From contig NZ_FLRH01000003.1 in assembly GCF_900089585.1 (NCBI RefSeq), forward strand, positions 2,308,501-2,372,500: DNA of 64,000 nt. Direction: 5' to 3'. Both the position numbers and the translations under genes were made by a program. Below, piece after piece: positions 18,070 through 27,079 of the stretch (position 1 is the stretch's first letter; each line of letters starts with the position of its first letter). Under the pieces are notes generated by a model. The model had not been told where the DNA came from, did not search any database, and worked only from the letters and a program-made list of their open reading frames with translations. Origin of the DNA: Micromonospora sediminicola. GTDB lineage: Bacteria > Actinomycetota > Actinomycetes > Mycobacteriales > Micromonosporaceae.

Positions 18070-19395
18070 GTGCTGAATCGGATCGACCTGCGCGGCGGAG
18101 TACGCGACCCGCGCCGCCTGCTGCCCCGTGCCCAGCTCGACGTCTCCGTGGCGGTCGAGCGGATCCGCCCGCTCGTCGAGGCGGTCCGCGAGCATGGATA
18201 CCCGGCGATCCGGGAGGCCAGCGAGCGGTTCGACGGCGTCTCGCCGGAGCGTCTGCGGGTGCCGGTGGAGGTGATCCGCGCCGCCGAGGACGAGCTGGAC
18301 CCGCAGGTCCGGGCCGCGCTGCTGGAGTCGATCACCCGGGCCCGCAAGGTCCACGACGACCAGCGTCGCACCGACCACACCACTCAGGTCGTGCCGGGCG
18401 GCACGGTGACCGAGCGGTGGGTGCCGGTCGACCGGGTCGGCCTCTACGTCCCCGGCGGCCTGGCCATGTACCCGTCGACCGTGGTGATGAACGTCGTCCC
18501 GGCCCAGGCGGCCGGGGTCCGCTCGCTGGTGGTGGCCAGCCCGCCGCAGAAGGACAACGACGGCCTGCCCGACCGGCGCGTCCTCGCCGCCTGCGCGCTG
18601 CTCGGCGTCGACGAGGTCTACGCCGTCGGCGGCGCCCAGGCGGTGGCGATGCTGGCGTACGGCGCCACCGTCGACCCGGCCGGCGCGGAGCGCTGCGAGC
18701 CGGTCGACATGATCACCGGGCCGGGCAACATCTGGGTCACCGCGGCCAAGCGGCTGCTGCGCGGCGTGGTCGGCATCGACGCCGAGGCCGGCCCGACCGA
18801 GATCGCCATCCTGGCCGACCACACCGCCGACCCGGCGCACGTGGCCGCCGACCTGATCAGCCAGGCCGAGCACGACCCCCTCGCGGCCAGCGTGCTGGTC
18901 ACCCCGTCCACCGAGCTGGCCGACGCGGTCGACGCCGAGCTGGCCCGGCAGGCGCCGGCCGCCAAGCACGCCGAGCGGATCGGCACCGCGCTGCGCGGCG
19001 AGCAGAGCGGCGTGGTCCTCGTCGACGACCTGGAGGCGGGGCTGCGGGTGGTCGACGCGTACGCGGCCGAGCACCTCGAGATCCAGACCGAGAACGCCCG
19101 CGAGTGGGCGCTGCGGGTACGCAACGCCGGCGCGGTCTTCGTCGGCGCGTGGTCGCCGGTCTCGCTGGGCGACTACTGCGCCGGCTCCAACCACGTGCTG
19201 CCCACCGGCGGGTGCGCGCGGCACTCGTCCGGCCTGTCGGTGCAGTCCTTCCTGCGCGGCATCCACCTGGTCGAATACACGCAGGACGCGCTGCGCGACG
19301 TGGCCCCGCACGTGGTCACGCTGGCCACGGTGGAGGACCTGCCGGCGCACGGCCAGGCGGTCAGCGTCCGGTTCCCCGAGGGCGGCACCTCGTGA
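18070..19395 (+). CDS. hisD: HisD, histidinol dehydrogenase
   Basis: Zn- and NAD-dependent enzyme that oxidises L-histidinol to L-histidine, the last two steps of the pathway. 441 aa. Family motifs include [22 protein letters not shown] (split here for length), [27 protein letters not shown] and the metal/substrate-binding [12 protein letters not shown] 18070 is chosen because the family N-terminus begins here; the same frame is open upstream across the opposite-strand gene. It is first in the his operon and overlaps hisC by four bases (GTGA). Confidence 0.97.
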   Translation: MLNRIDLRGGVRDPRRLLPRAQLDVSVAVERIRPLVEAVREHGYPAIREASERFDGVSPERLRVPVEVIRAAEDELDPQVRAALLESITRARKVHDDQRRTDHTTQVVPGGTVTERWVPVDRVGLYVPGGLAMYPSTVVMNVVPAQAAGVRSLVVASPPQKDNDGLPDRRVLAACALLGVDEVYAVGGAQAVAMLAYGATVDPAGAERCEPVDMITGPGNIWVTAAKRLLRGVVGIDAEAGPTEIAILADHTADPAHVAADLISQAEHDPLAASVLVTPSTELADAVDAELARQAPAAKHAERIGTALRGEQSGVVLVDDLEAGLRVVDAYAAEHLEIQTENAREWALRVRNAGAVFVGAWSPVSLGDYCAGSNHVLPTGGCARHSSGLSVQSFLRGIHLVEYTQDALRDVAPHVVTLATVEDLPAHGQAVSVRFPEGGTS

Positions 19396-20465
19396 CCACG
19401 CTCGACGACCTTCCGATCCGGGACGACCTGCGCGGGCGGACGCCGTACGGCGCGCCGCAGCTCGACGTGCCGGTGCGGCTGAACACCAACGAGAACTCCT
19501 ACCCGGTGCCCGAGCCGGTGGTCGAGGCGATCGGCAAGGCCGTCGCCGCCGAGCTGCGCGACCTCAACCGCTACCCGGACCGGGACGCCGTGGCGCTGCG
19601 CGCCGACCTGGCCGCCTACCTGGGGCACGGGCTCACCGCCGACCACGTCTGGGCGGCCAACGGCTCCAACGAGATCCAGCAGCAGCTGTTGCAGGCGTTC
19701 GGCGGACCCGGGCGCACGGCGCTCGGGTTCACCCCGGCCTACTCGATGCACCCGCTGCTGGCCCTCGGCACCGGCACCCGGTGGGTCCCGGGGGCCCGGG
19801 GCGCCGACTTCGGTCTCACCGCCGCCGACGCGGTGGCCCAGGTGCGCCGGCACCGGCCCGACGTGGTCTTCCTCTGCTCGCCGAACAACCCGACCGGCAC
19901 CGCGCTCGACCCGTCGGTGGTCGCCGCCGTGCTGGACGAGGCGCCCGGCATGGTGGTCGTGGACGAGGCGTACGCCGAGTTCGCCCGCCCCGGCACGGTC
20001 AGCGCGCTCGCGGTGCTGCCCGGCCACCCGCGGCTGGTGGTCACCCGCACCATGAGCAAGGCGTTCGGCTTCGCCGGTGGCCGGCTCGGCTACCTGGCGG
20101 CCGACCCGGCGGTGGTGGAGGCGGTGCAGCTGGTCCGGTTGCCCTACCACCTCTCCGCGCTCACCCAGGCCGCCGCGCGGGCGGCGCTGGCCCACCGGGA
20201 CGCGCTGCTCGGCACCGTCGCCGCGATCAAGGAGCAGCGCGACCGGATCGTCGCCGCGCTGCGCGCCCGGGGCCACCGCGTCGCCGACAGCGACGCCAAC
20301 TTCGTGCTCTTCGCCGTCGACGGCGACCAGGGCGCCGCCTGGCGTACCCTGCTCGACGCCGGCGTGCTGGTCCGCGACGTCGGCCTGCCCGGCTGGCTGC
20401 GGGTCACCGCCGGGACGCCGGCCGAGACCGACGCCTTCCTCACCGCAACGGAGAAGCTGTCATGA
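19392..20465 (+). CDS. hisC: HisC, histidinol-phosphate aminotransferase
   Basis: PLP-dependent class I/II aminotransferase, 357 aa. The PLP lysine is in [15 protein letters not shown] (about residue 223); [14 protein letters not shown] near the N-terminus and [10 protein letters not shown] are also typical. The GTG start overlaps the hisD stop, and the stop overlaps the hisB ATG, so the operon is translationally coupled. Confidence 0.96.
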   Translation: MTTLDDLPIRDDLRGRTPYGAPQLDVPVRLNTNENSYPVPEPVVEAIGKAVAAELRDLNRYPDRDAVALRADLAAYLGHGLTADHVWAANGSNEIQQQLLQAFGGPGRTALGFTPAYSMHPLLALGTGTRWVPGARGADFGLTAADAVAQVRRHRPDVVFLCSPNNPTGTALDPSVVAAVLDEAPGMVVVDEAYAEFARPGTVSALAVLPGHPRLVVTRTMSKAFGFAGGRLGYLAADPAVVEAVQLVRLPYHLSALTQAAARAALAHRDALLGTVAAIKEQRDRIVAALRARGHRVADSDANFVLFAVDGDQGAAWRTLLDAGVLVRDVGLPGWLRVTAGTPAETDAFLTATEKLS

Positions 20466-21073
20466 GCCGCACCGCCCGGATCGAGCGGGTCACCAACGAG
20501 ACCAAGGTACTGATCGAGATCGACCTCGACGGCACCGGCGAGGCCGACATCTCCACCGGCGTCGGCTTCTACGACCACATGCTGAATCAGATCGCCCGGC
20601 ACGGCGGCTTCGACCTGACCGTGCACACCGTGGGCGACCTGGAGATCGACGCGCACCACACGATGGAGGACACCGCGCTCGCGCTGGGCGCGGCGTTCGA
20701 CCGGGCGCTGGGCGACAAGGCGGGCATCCGCCGGTACGGCTCGGCCACCGTGCCGATGGACGAGGTGCTGGTCCGGGCCGCGGTCGACCTGTCCGGCCGG
20801 CCGTACGTGGTGCACGACGAGCCGGCGCTCGCCCCGTACATCGGGCCGGTCTACCCGACCAGCATGACCCGGCACATCTGGGAGTCGTTCGGTCAGGCGG
20901 CCCGGATCACGCTGCACGTGGACGTGCTGCGGGCGGCCCGTCCCGGTGGCCACCCGGACGCGCACCACGTGGTCGAGGCCCAGTTCAAGGCGGTCTCCCG
21001 CGCGCTGCGCGAGGCCACCGCGCTCGACCCGCGCAACGCGGGCGTGGTGCCGAGCACGAAGGGCGCGCTCTGA
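20462..21073 (+). CDS. hisB: HisB, imidazoleglycerol-phosphate dehydratase
   Basis: Monofunctional Mn-dependent dehydratase (203 aa) without the phosphatase half found in enterobacteria. Metal-binding histidine motifs are [14 protein letters not shown] and [31 protein letters not shown] is also diagnostic. ATG overlaps the hisC stop, and the stop shares one base with the following small gene. Confidence 0.96.
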   Translation: MSRTARIERVTNETKVLIEIDLDGTGEADISTGVGFYDHMLNQIARHGGFDLTVHTVGDLEIDAHHTMEDTALALGAAFDRALGDKAGIRRYGSATVPMDEVLVRAAVDLSGRPYVVHDEPALAPYIGPVYPTSMTRHIWESFGQAARITLHVDVLRAARPGGHPDAHHVVEAQFKAVSRALREATALDPRNAGVVPSTKGAL

Positions 21074-21240
21074 TGCGGGTGTGGCCGACGCTGCTGCTGA
21101 TCCTGGCCGGGGTGCTGGTCGGCGGGACCTGGTCGCTCTACAAGCAGGGCGCCAACCGGGCCGCCGTCGTGGTCACCGGCCTGCTGGCCGCGCTGGCCAC
21201 CGCCGGCGGGCTGCTCTGGCTGCTGCCGGGGGAGGGCTGA
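21073..21240 (+). CDS. Small two-helix membrane protein inside the his operon
   Basis: 55 aa with two hydrophobic segments (about residues 4-20 and 31-50) split by SLYKQGANRAA. ATG shares one base with the hisB stop and the TGA shares one base with the hisH ATG, so it is embedded in a coupled chain and is very likely translated. Comparable small membrane ORFs occur between hisB and hisH in other actinobacteria; the function is unknown. Confidence 0.75.
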   Translation: MRVWPTLLLILAGVLVGGTWSLYKQGANRAAVVVTGLLAALATAGGLLWLLPGEG

Positions 21241-21863
21241 TGGCGCGGGTGGTGGTGCTCGACTACGGCTCGGGCAACCTGCGCTCGGCCGAGCGCGCGC
21301 TGGAGCGGGCCGGCGCCGACGTGACGGTCACCGCCGACCTGGCCGCCGCCGCGTCCGCCGACGGCCTGGTGGTGCCGGGCGTGGGCGCGTTCGCCGCGTG
21401 CATGGCCGGGATCGAGGAGCTGGGCGCCGGTCCGGTCATCGCCGACCGGGTCGCCGCCGGCCGGCCGGTGCTCGGCATCTGCGTCGGCATGCAGGTGCTC
21501 TTCGGGCACGGCGAGGAACACGGCGTGGTCACCAAAGGGCTCGGGCTGCTGCCGGGCGGCGTGACCCGGCTGCCCGCGCCCCGGCTGCCGCACATGGGCT
21601 GGAACACGGTGGCGGCCCCGGACGGCTCGGTGCTCTTCGCCGGGCTCCCGGCCGACGCCCGGTTCTACTTCGTCCACTCCTACGGCGTCACCGACCCGGC
21701 CGCGTTGGCCGCCGCCGGTGCCACCGTGACCACCGCCCACCACGGTGCGGACTTCGTCGCGGCGGTGGAGCGGGGCCCGCTGTCGGCCGCCCAGTTCCAC
21801 CCGGAGAAGTCCGCCGACACGGGGGCCGCGTTGCTGCGCAACTGGCTCGGCACGCTTGAGTAA
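21240..21863 (+). CDS. hisH: HisH, imidazole glycerol phosphate synthase glutaminase subunit
   Basis: Class I glutamine amidotransferase that supplies ammonia to HisF. 207 aa. The nucleophile is Cys in GICVGMQ (about residue 81) and the His-Glu pair is in QFHPEKS. The N-terminal VVVLDYGSGNLRS is typical. Its partner hisF is not adjacent but 3.9 kb downstream, beyond priA, ridA, a repeat element and the ohr cassette. Confidence 0.96.
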   Translation: MARVVVLDYGSGNLRSAERALERAGADVTVTADLAAAASADGLVVPGVGAFAACMAGIEELGAGPVIADRVAAGRPVLGICVGMQVLFGHGEEHGVVTKGLGLLPGGVTRLPAPRLPHMGWNTVAAPDGSVLFAGLPADARFYFVHSYGVTDPAALAAAGATVTTAHHGADFVAAVERGPLSAAQFHPEKSADTGAALLRNWLGTLE

Positions 21864-22176
21864 GGAGCGGGCCCGGCGCCGGGCGGCCCGCGAGGCCGAG
21901 CAGGAGCGCGAGCGCGCCGCCCGCGCCCGCCGCACGGCCCGTCGCCAGTGGCGGCAGGCCCTCGTACGCCGACTGACGCCGCGCCTGCGCCGGGGGCGTA
22001 CCGGTCGGCTGCGCCGGCACACCCGTCGCGAGCGGGCGGCGATCGTGCTGTTCACCGCCGTCGCGGTGGTCGGCATCTGGAGTTTCGTCGACGACCTCGC
22101 CCTGCGTCTGGCGTTGGTCGTGTTGTTGCTGCTGGTCCTGCCGGCGATCGTGGTGATCGCGCTGGACCGTCGTTGA
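21856..22176 (+). CDS. Arg-rich small membrane protein between hisH and priA
   Basis: About 106 aa, family not recognised. The first 60 residues are strongly basic and partly helical (Arg/Ala/Glu-rich), followed by two hydrophobic segments (about residues 62-78 and 84-101). The start is uncertain: TTG 21856 overlaps the hisH end by eight bases and is the only suitable codon near the operon junction. The frame ends 19 bp before priA. Its position in the coupled his operon supports expression; role unknown. Confidence 0.6.
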   Translation: MSKERARRRAAREAEQERERAARARRTARRQWRQALVRRLTPRLRRGRTGRLRRHTRRERAAIVLFTAVAVVGIWSFVDDLALRLALVVLLLLVLPAIVVIALDRR

Positions 22177-22195
22177 GGATACGAGGAGAGAAGCG

Positions 22196-22924
22196 TTGAG
22201 CCTTGACCTGTTGCCCGCCGTGGACGTCGCCGACGGCCAGGCCGTCCGGCTCGTGCAGGGCGCCGCCGGCAGCGAGACCGCGTACGGCGATCCGCTGGAG
22301 GCGGCCCTCGCCTGGCAGTCCGACGGCGCCGAGTGGATCCACCTGGTGGACCTGGACGCGGCGTTCGGCCGTGGCTCGAACGCCGCGCTGCTCGCCGAGG
22401 TGGTCGGCAAGCTCGACGTCAAGGTGGAGCTCTCCGGCGGCATCCGTGACGACGAGTCGTTGCGGGCGGCGCTGGGCACCGGGGCGACCCGGGTCAACAT
22501 CGGCACCGCCGCGTTGGAGGACCCGCAATGGTGCGACCGGATCTGCGGCGAGTACGGCGACCGGGTGGCGATCGGGTTGGACGTGCGCGGCCGTACCCTG
22601 TCGGCGCGTGGCTGGACCCGCGACGGCGGCGACCTCTACGAGGTGCTGGCCCGGCTGGACGCCGCCGGCGCGGCGCGGTACGTGGTCACGGACATCACCA
22701 AGGACGGCACCATGCGGGGGCCGAACCTGGACCTGCTGCGCGAGGTGTGCGCCCGCACCGACGCGCCGGTGATCGCCTCCGGTGGCGTGTCCACGCTGGA
22801 CGACCTGCGGGCGCTGGCCACGTTGGAGCCGGTCGGGGTCGAGGGTGTGATCGCCGGCAAGGCGCTCTACGCCGGCGCGTTCACCGTCGCCGAGGCGCTC
22901 GCCACGCTGCGGGCCGGCGCGTGA
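22196..22924 (+). CDS. priA: PriA, bifunctional HisA/TrpF isomerase
   Basis: TIM-barrel isomerase (242 aa) that converts ProFAR to PRFAR for histidine; actinobacterial PriA also isomerises phosphoribosyl anthranilate for tryptophan. Seen: [15 protein letters not shown] with the first catalytic Asp (residue 10), [11 protein letters not shown], and [15 protein letters not shown] with the second catalytic Asp. The TTG start at 22196 has AGGAGAG just upstream. No trpF is found beside trpC, trpB and trpA in this window, which fits the dual role. Confidence 0.94.
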   Translation: MSLDLLPAVDVADGQAVRLVQGAAGSETAYGDPLEAALAWQSDGAEWIHLVDLDAAFGRGSNAALLAEVVGKLDVKVELSGGIRDDESLRAALGTGATRVNIGTAALEDPQWCDRICGEYGDRVAIGLDVRGRTLSARGWTRDGGDLYEVLARLDAAGAARYVVTDITKDGTMRGPNLDLLREVCARTDAPVIASGGVSTLDDLRALATLEPVGVEGVIAGKALYAGAFTVAEALATLRAGA

Positions 22925-23346
22925 CGGCAGGCCCGGGCGAGCTGCCGGTCGACGACACGGCGGTGACCCGGCTCGGCTCGGGCGGCCCCTGGGAGGCGCT
23001 CTACGGCTACTCGCGGGTGGTCCGGGCCGGGTCCCTGGCGATCACGGCCGGCTGCACCTCGACGGTGGACGGCCGGGTGGCGCACGTGGGGGACGCGGCG
23101 GCGCAGACCGCGCAGGCGATCCGGATCGGCCTGGACGCCCTGGCCGAGGTGGGCGCCACCCCGGCCGACGTGGTGCGGACCCGGATGTACGTGACCGACC
23201 GGCTCTACGTCGACGAGGTCGGCCGGGCGCACAACGCGGTGTTCGGTCCGGTGCGTCCGGTGGCGACCATGGTGGTGGTGGCCGGGCTGATCGATCCGGA
23301 GCACCTGGTCGAGGTCGAGCTGGAGGCGTATCTCCCCGTCGGCTGA
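22921..23346 (+). CDS. RidA-family (YjgF/YER057c) protein
   Basis: 141 aa, trimeric RidA fold. Family features: [44 protein letters not shown], and RTRMYVTD, which carries the Arg that deaminates enamine/imine intermediates in true RidA enzymes. GTG overlaps the priA stop by four bases. Members often sit with amino-acid biosynthesis genes, where they remove reactive intermediates from PLP enzymes. It is the last gene of the hisD-priA transcript. Confidence 0.88.
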   Translation: MTAGPGELPVDDTAVTRLGSGGPWEALYGYSRVVRAGSLAITAGCTSTVDGRVAHVGDAAAQTAQAIRIGLDALAEVGATPADVVRTRMYVTDRLYVDEVGRAHNAVFGPVRPVATMVVVAGLIDPEHLVEVELEAYLPVG

Positions 23347-23394
23347 GCCGGCCCCCTCCCGGTTCCGCGGCCGGACGGGGGAGGGTCGCCTTTC

Positions 23395-23692
23395 CGGTGC
23401 CTTTCGAGCTGATATCGGAAACGACTCACCCACGCGGCCATGTCCGGCGGCGGGGCCCGACCCGCGGCGGCGGCGAGGGCTTAACCGCGGCGGCGGCGAG
23501 GGCTTAACCGCGGCGGCGGCGAGGGCTTAACCGCGGCGGCGAGGGCTGACCCGCGGCGGCGAGGGCTGCGGCGGCAGGCCGGGAAGAGCCGGGCCGCTCC
23601 GGATGTCCGGAGCTGCCGGCGGCGGGGCGCGGCCCGTCCGGATGCCCGGCGCGGTGCCTGAGTCGTTTCAGGTATCAGCTCGAAAGGCGGTG
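23395..23692. mobile_element. MITE-like element with 29-bp terminal inverted repeats and 5-bp target duplication
   Basis: The left end at 23400-23428 begins CCTTTCGAGCTGATATC and finishes AACGACTCA. The right end at 23659-23687 is its inverted copy, with 27 of 29 bases matching, finishing GCTCGAAAGG. The whole element is 288 bp. The five bases directly outside the left end (23395-23399) and right end (23688-23692) are both CGGTG, as expected for a target-site duplication. The interior is GC-rich and non-coding with 23-bp tandem repeats, so any movement would need a transposase in trans. A related, decayed copy lies at 48426-48645. Confidence 0.7.
23462..23568. repeat. 23-bp tandem repeat inside the MITE-like element
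   Basis: Three perfect 23-bp units (23462-23484, 23485-23507, 23508-23530), each beginning CCGCGGCGGCGGCG and ending GGGCTTAA, followed by two shortened variants (from 23531 and 23551) lacking one CGG triplet and ending in GCTGAC or GCTG. Confidence 0.9.
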
Positions 23693-23733
23693 CCCGGCGA
23701 TGGCCCGCCCCCGCCCGCGAACGGCACCGCCGA

Positions 23734-23772
23734 CGCAATCAAGTTGTGCGCAACTTGATTGCGCGCTACTGT
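23734..23772 (+). promoter_or_regulatory. ohrR promoter with perfect OhrR-type operator
   Basis: Perfect 13-bp inverted repeat 23734-23763: arms CGCAATCAAGTTG and CAACTTGATTGCG around TGCG. It covers a -35 TTGTGC (23744-23749) and the spacer; -10 TACTGT is at 23767-23772 with 17-bp spacing. OhrR represses itself and ohr by binding AT-rich palindromes of this kind, and releases them when its cysteine is oxidised by organic peroxide. Confidence 0.85.
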
Positions 23773-23779
23773 TCAACGC

Positions 23780-24226
23780 GTGACCGATGATCTGGTGCTG
23801 CGCCGGCAGGTGTGCTTCGCCCTCTACGCGGCGTCGCGCGCCCTGACCGACGTCTACCGGCCCATCCTCGACGCGCACGGACTGACCTACCCGCAGTACC
23901 TCGTGCTGCTGGTGCTCTGGGAGCGCGACGACGACGCCCCCACGGTCTCCGAGCTCGGCGCGTGGCTCCGGCTCGACTCCGGCACGCTCTCCCCGCTGCT
24001 CAAGCGGTTGGAGGCGGCCGGCCTGGTGGTGCGTACCCGCTCGGCGGCCGACGAGCGCCGGGTCGAGGTGGGCCTCACCGACCGGGGCCGGGCCCTGCGG
24101 GAGCGGATGGCGGAGGTGCCGATGCGGGTGGCGATGGCCACCGGACTCAGCGAGGCCGAGCTGATCGGCCTGCGCGACACCCTCACCCGGGTCACCGAGA
24201 CGATCCACTCACAGAAGGAGCAGTGA
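23780..24226 (+). CDS. ohrR: OhrR, organic-peroxide-sensing MarR regulator
   Basis: 148-aa MarR-family winged-helix repressor. The N-terminal redox cysteine is in VCFALYAASRA (residue 12 from GTG 23780), the OhrR hallmark. The recognition region reads TVSELGAWLRLDSGTLSPLLKRLEAAGLV and the wing RSAADERRVEVGLTD. GTG 23780 is preferred over TTG 23759, because the predicted -10 is 7 bp upstream of the GTG (leaderless) and TTG 23759 lies inside the operator. The next gene is its classic target, ohr, one base away. Confidence 0.92.
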   Translation: MTDDLVLRRQVCFALYAASRALTDVYRPILDAHGLTYPQYLVLLVLWERDDDAPTVSELGAWLRLDSGTLSPLLKRLEAAGLVVRTRSAADERRVEVGLTDRGRALRERMAEVPMRVAMATGLSEAELIGLRDTLTRVTETIHSQKEQ

Positions 24227-24227
24227 C

Positions 24228-24653
24228 ATGCAGGTGCTCTACACCGCGTCCGCCCGGGCCACCGGCGACGGCCGCGACGGCCACGTCCGCACCTCCGACG
24301 GCACCGTCGAGTTGGACCTCGCCGTGCCGAAGGAGATGGGCGGCGCCGGCGGCGCGGCCAACCCGGAGCAGCTCTTCGCGGCCGGCTACGCCGCCTGCTT
24401 CCACTCCGCGCTGCGCATCGTCGCGCGCCAGGCCAAGGCGGACGTCACCGGCTCCGTGGTCGAGGCCGAGGTGGGCATCGGCCCGAACGGCAGCGGCGGC
24501 TACGGCCTGACCGTCACGCTGGTGGTGGACCTGCCCGCCGTCGAGCGCTCGGCCGCCGAGCGGCTGGTCGACGCGGCGCACCAGGTCTGCCCCTACTCCA
24601 ACGCGACCCGCGGCAACATCGAGGTCGCCCTGACCGTCCGGGAGGCACTGTGA
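24228..24653 (+). CDS. ohr: Ohr, organic hydroperoxide resistance peroxidase
   Basis: 141-aa OsmC/Ohr-fold thiol peroxidase that reduces fatty-acid and other organic hydroperoxides with lipoylated or dihydrolipoamide partners. The peroxidatic cysteine is in GYAACFHSAL (residue 57) and the resolving cysteine in VCPYSNATRGN (residue 121). It is cotranscribed with ohrR and overlaps the following oxidoreductase by four bases. Confidence 0.95.
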   Translation: MQVLYTASARATGDGRDGHVRTSDGTVELDLAVPKEMGGAGGAANPEQLFAAGYAACFHSALRIVARQAKADVTGSVVEAEVGIGPNGSGGYGLTVTLVVDLPAVERSAAERLVDAAHQVCPYSNATRGNIEVALTVREAL

Positions 24654-25648
24654 CCGTGAACCGGGAGATCCACCTGGCGTCCCGCCCGCAGGGGTGGCCG
24701 ACCGCCGACAACTTCCGGCTGGTCACCACCGAGGTGCCGACGCCGGGTCCGGGCCAGGTCGTGGTCCGCAACCAGTTCATGTCGGTCGACCCGTACATGC
24801 GCGGCCGGATGAACGACGTCAAGTCGTACGTGCCACCGTTCGCGCTGGACGCCCCGCTCGACGGCGGCGCGATCGGTGAGGTGGTGGCCGGCGAGGCCGA
24901 GGGCGTCAAGCCCGGCGACGTCGTCCTGCACGGCTTCGGCTGGCGCGAGTACGCGCTCGTCGACGCCCGCGCCGTGCGCAGGGTCGACCCCGGCCTCGCC
25001 CCGGTCAGCGCCTACCTGAGCGTGCTCGGCATGACCGGGCTGACCGCGTACGCCGGGCTGCTCGACGTGGCCGCGATGAAGCCGGGCGAGACCGTCTTCG
25101 TCTCCGGCGCGGCCGGCGCGGTGGGCAGCATGGTCGGCCAGATCGCGAAGCTGCGCGGCGCCGGCCGGGTGATCGGCAGCGCCGGCTCCCGGGCGAAGGT
25201 CGAGCGGCTCACCGCGCTCGGCTTCGACGCCGCCTTCGACTACCACGACGGACCGGTGTACGAGCAGCTCAAGGCCGCCGCCCCGGACGGCGTCGACGTC
25301 TACTTCGACAACGTCGGCGCCGACCACCTGGAGGCCGCGATCGGGGCCATGAACCTGCACGGCCGGGCCGCCATCTGCGGCATGATCGCCCAGTACAACG
25401 CGACCGAGCCGCCGGCCGCCCCGCGCAACCTGGCGCTGGTGATCGGCAAGCGGCTGACGCTGCGCGGCTTCCTGGTCGGCGACCACGGGCACCTGCGCGA
25501 GCAGTTCGTCCAGGAGATGGCCGGCTGGCTGCGCGACGGCCGGCTGTCCTACGACGAGACCGTGGTCGACGGCATCGAGCAGGCGCCCGAGGCGTTCCTC
25601 GGCCTGCTGCGCGGCGAGAACCTCGGCAAGATGCTCGTCCGGCTCTGA
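24650..25648 (+). CDS. NADP-dependent MDR-family oxidoreductase (CurA/alkenal reductase type)
   Basis: 332-aa zinc-independent medium-chain reductase. [11 protein letters not shown], the nucleotide-binding [22 protein letters not shown] and [17 protein letters not shown] are characteristic of leukotriene B4 dehydrogenase/alkenal reductase relatives that reduce activated double bonds. GTG 24650 overlaps the ohr stop. Next to Ohr it may detoxify unsaturated aldehydes produced from lipid peroxides; that link is inference from context. Confidence 0.85.
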   Translation: MTVNREIHLASRPQGWPTADNFRLVTTEVPTPGPGQVVVRNQFMSVDPYMRGRMNDVKSYVPPFALDAPLDGGAIGEVVAGEAEGVKPGDVVLHGFGWREYALVDARAVRRVDPGLAPVSAYLSVLGMTGLTAYAGLLDVAAMKPGETVFVSGAAGAVGSMVGQIAKLRGAGRVIGSAGSRAKVERLTALGFDAAFDYHDGPVYEQLKAAAPDGVDVYFDNVGADHLEAAIGAMNLHGRAAICGMIAQYNATEPPAAPRNLALVIGKRLTLRGFLVGDHGHLREQFVQEMAGWLRDGRLSYDETVVDGIEQAPEAFLGLLRGENLGKMLVRL

Positions 25649-25662
25649 CCGGCGGGCGACCC

Positions 25663-25698
25663 GGCGGCGGTGGCCGGCCTCACAGGCCGGTCGCCGCC
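25663..25698 (+). terminator. Hairpin terminator after the ohr operon
   Basis: GC-rich inverted repeat with core arms GGCCGGCCT and AGGCCGG around CAC (25672-25690) and imperfect outer pairing (GGCGGC with GCCGCC). It lies between the oxidoreductase stop and hisF. Confidence 0.5.
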
Positions 25699-25725
25699 GC
25701 CCGCGCGTTGGCTAGGCTTCGGGGC

Positions 25726-26493
25726 ATGACGGTGGCGGTACGGGTCATCCCGTGTCTGGACGTGGATGCCGGTCGGGTGGTCAAGGGGGTCAACTTCCTC
25801 GACCTGCGCGACGCCGGCGACCCGGTGGAACTGGCGGCGGCGTACGACCGGGCCGGCGCGGACGAGCTGACGTTCCTCGACGTGACCGCCTCGTCCAGCG
25901 ACCGGGGCACCATGCTCGACGTGGTGCGGCGCACCGCCGAGTCGGTGTTCATCCCGCTCACCGTCGGCGGCGGCGTCCGGCAGGTCGCCGACGTCGACAC
26001 GCTTCTGCGGGCCGGGGCGGACAAGGTCGGGGTGAACACCGCGGCGATCGCCCGGCCGGAGCTGATCGCCGAGATCGCCGACCGGTTCGGCCGGCAGGTA
26101 CTGGTGCTCTCGCTGGACGTCCGACGCGCGCCGGCGGGCACGACGCCGAGCGGCTTCGAGGTGACCACGCACGGTGGTCGTCGGGGCGCCGGCCTGGACG
26201 CCGTCGAGTGGGCCGCGCGCGGCGCCGAGCTGGGCGCGGGCGAGATCCTGCTCAACTCGATGGACGCCGACGGCACCAAGACGGGCTTCGACCTGCCATT
26301 GATCGAGGCGGTCCGCGCGGTGGTCGAGGTGCCGGTGATCGCCAGCGGTGGCGCGGGCGCGGTGGCGCACTTCCCCCCGGCGGTCGGCGCGGGCGCCGAC
26401 GCGGTGCTCGCGGCCAGCGTCTTCCACTTCGGCGAGCTGACCGTCGGCGAGGTCAAGGACGCGCTGCGCGGCGCCGGGCACCCGGTGCGCTGA
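25726..26493 (+). CDS. hisF: HisF, imidazole glycerol phosphate synthase cyclase subunit
   Basis: TIM-barrel cyclase (255 aa) that partners HisH to make IGP and AICAR. Catalytic Asp motifs are [15 protein letters not shown] and [12 protein letters not shown]; phosphate sites [11 protein letters not shown] and [15 protein letters not shown] 25726 starts the family N-terminus; TAGGCT at 25713-25718 is a -10 seven bases upstream, so the message may be leaderless. It is separated from hisH by 3.9 kb, unlike the usual hisH-hisA-hisF order. Confidence 0.96.
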   Translation: MTVAVRVIPCLDVDAGRVVKGVNFLDLRDAGDPVELAAAYDRAGADELTFLDVTASSSDRGTMLDVVRRTAESVFIPLTVGGGVRQVADVDTLLRAGADKVGVNTAAIARPELIAEIADRFGRQVLVLSLDVRRAPAGTTPSGFEVTTHGGRRGAGLDAVEWAARGAELGAGEILLNSMDADGTKTGFDLPLIEAVRAVVEVPVIASGGAGAVAHFPPAVGAGADAVLAASVFHFGELTVGEVKDALRGAGHPVR

Positions 26494-26501
26494 CCGCGCG
26501 G

Positions 26502-26963
26502 TCAGGGCCGGCCGGAGTGCCCCTCGGGGGAGCGGCGCGGCATCGGGATCGACCGGACGACATATTCCTGGACGGCGGCGGCGTGGTCGTCCTCGTCCAG
26601 GTGCCACTCGGACTCGCCCGGCGGGTGCCGGCGGCTCAGCACGCCCTGCACGGTGTCGACGGTGGTGCCCAACCCGGCGCTGGGCCGGGTGCGCCAGAGC
26701 CGCTCACCGTCCGGGGTGACCCGGAACCAGCCGTCGGCGACGCTGACCAGCCCCGCGCCGACGAGCCGGCGGACCGCCCCCTCGACCTCGTGCCGCTCGG
26801 GAATGGCCTGGTTGAGGTGGTCGGCGGTGGAGAGGACGTCGGCGAGGCGCACCCCCTCGGGGCGGCGTGTCGCGGCGGCCCGGCGGTGCCGGCCGGCGCC
26901 GCTCGCGATGACCAACGCGACGAAGATCCAGGCGTCGCTCCAACGCCATCCGTTCTCCCCCAT
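26502..26963 (-). CDS. Hypothetical protein with winged-helix-like domain
   Basis: 153 aa, family not recognised. A short hydrophobic N-terminus (SDAWIFVALVIASG) may be a weak membrane segment. Residues about 40-95 (VRLADVLSTADHLNQAIP, then VEGAVRRLVGAGLVSVADGWFRVTPDG) read like a winged-helix module. The C-terminus is acidic and Arg-rich. ATG 26963 has GGGGGAG nearby. It converges on hisF with an 8-bp gap and begins the accessory block. Confidence 0.65.
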   Translation of the reverse strand: MGENGWRWSDAWIFVALVIASGAGRHRRAAATRRPEGVRLADVLSTADHLNQAIPERHEVEGAVRRLVGAGLVSVADGWFRVTPDGERLWRTRPSAGLGTTVDTVQGVLSRRHPPGESEWHLDEDDHAAAVQEYVVRSIPMPRRSPEGHSGRP

Positions 26964-27079
26964 GCACGAATGATGCCCGGCGACGGCGGCGGAGAAAACA
27001 CCTGGTTTCGGTGCCGTACGTCGTCGCAGCTCAGGGCCGTCCGGCTCGTCCCATCCCGTGGCGGTCGGCCCGGCGGCGG

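Larger units (their letters stand above)
23347..23779. other. 433-bp gene-free region between ridA and ohrR
   Basis: No convincing ORF. It holds, in order, a GC-rich stretch with a short inverted repeat, the inverted-repeat element 23400-23687 (listed separately), and the ohrR operator/promoter. The element interrupts what is otherwise the his cluster. Confidence 0.8.

Noticed and set aside
18007-19350. Long reverse-strand ORF opposite hisD
   Set aside because: A shadow typical of high-GC coding DNA; hisD has clear family motifs and the reverse product does not.
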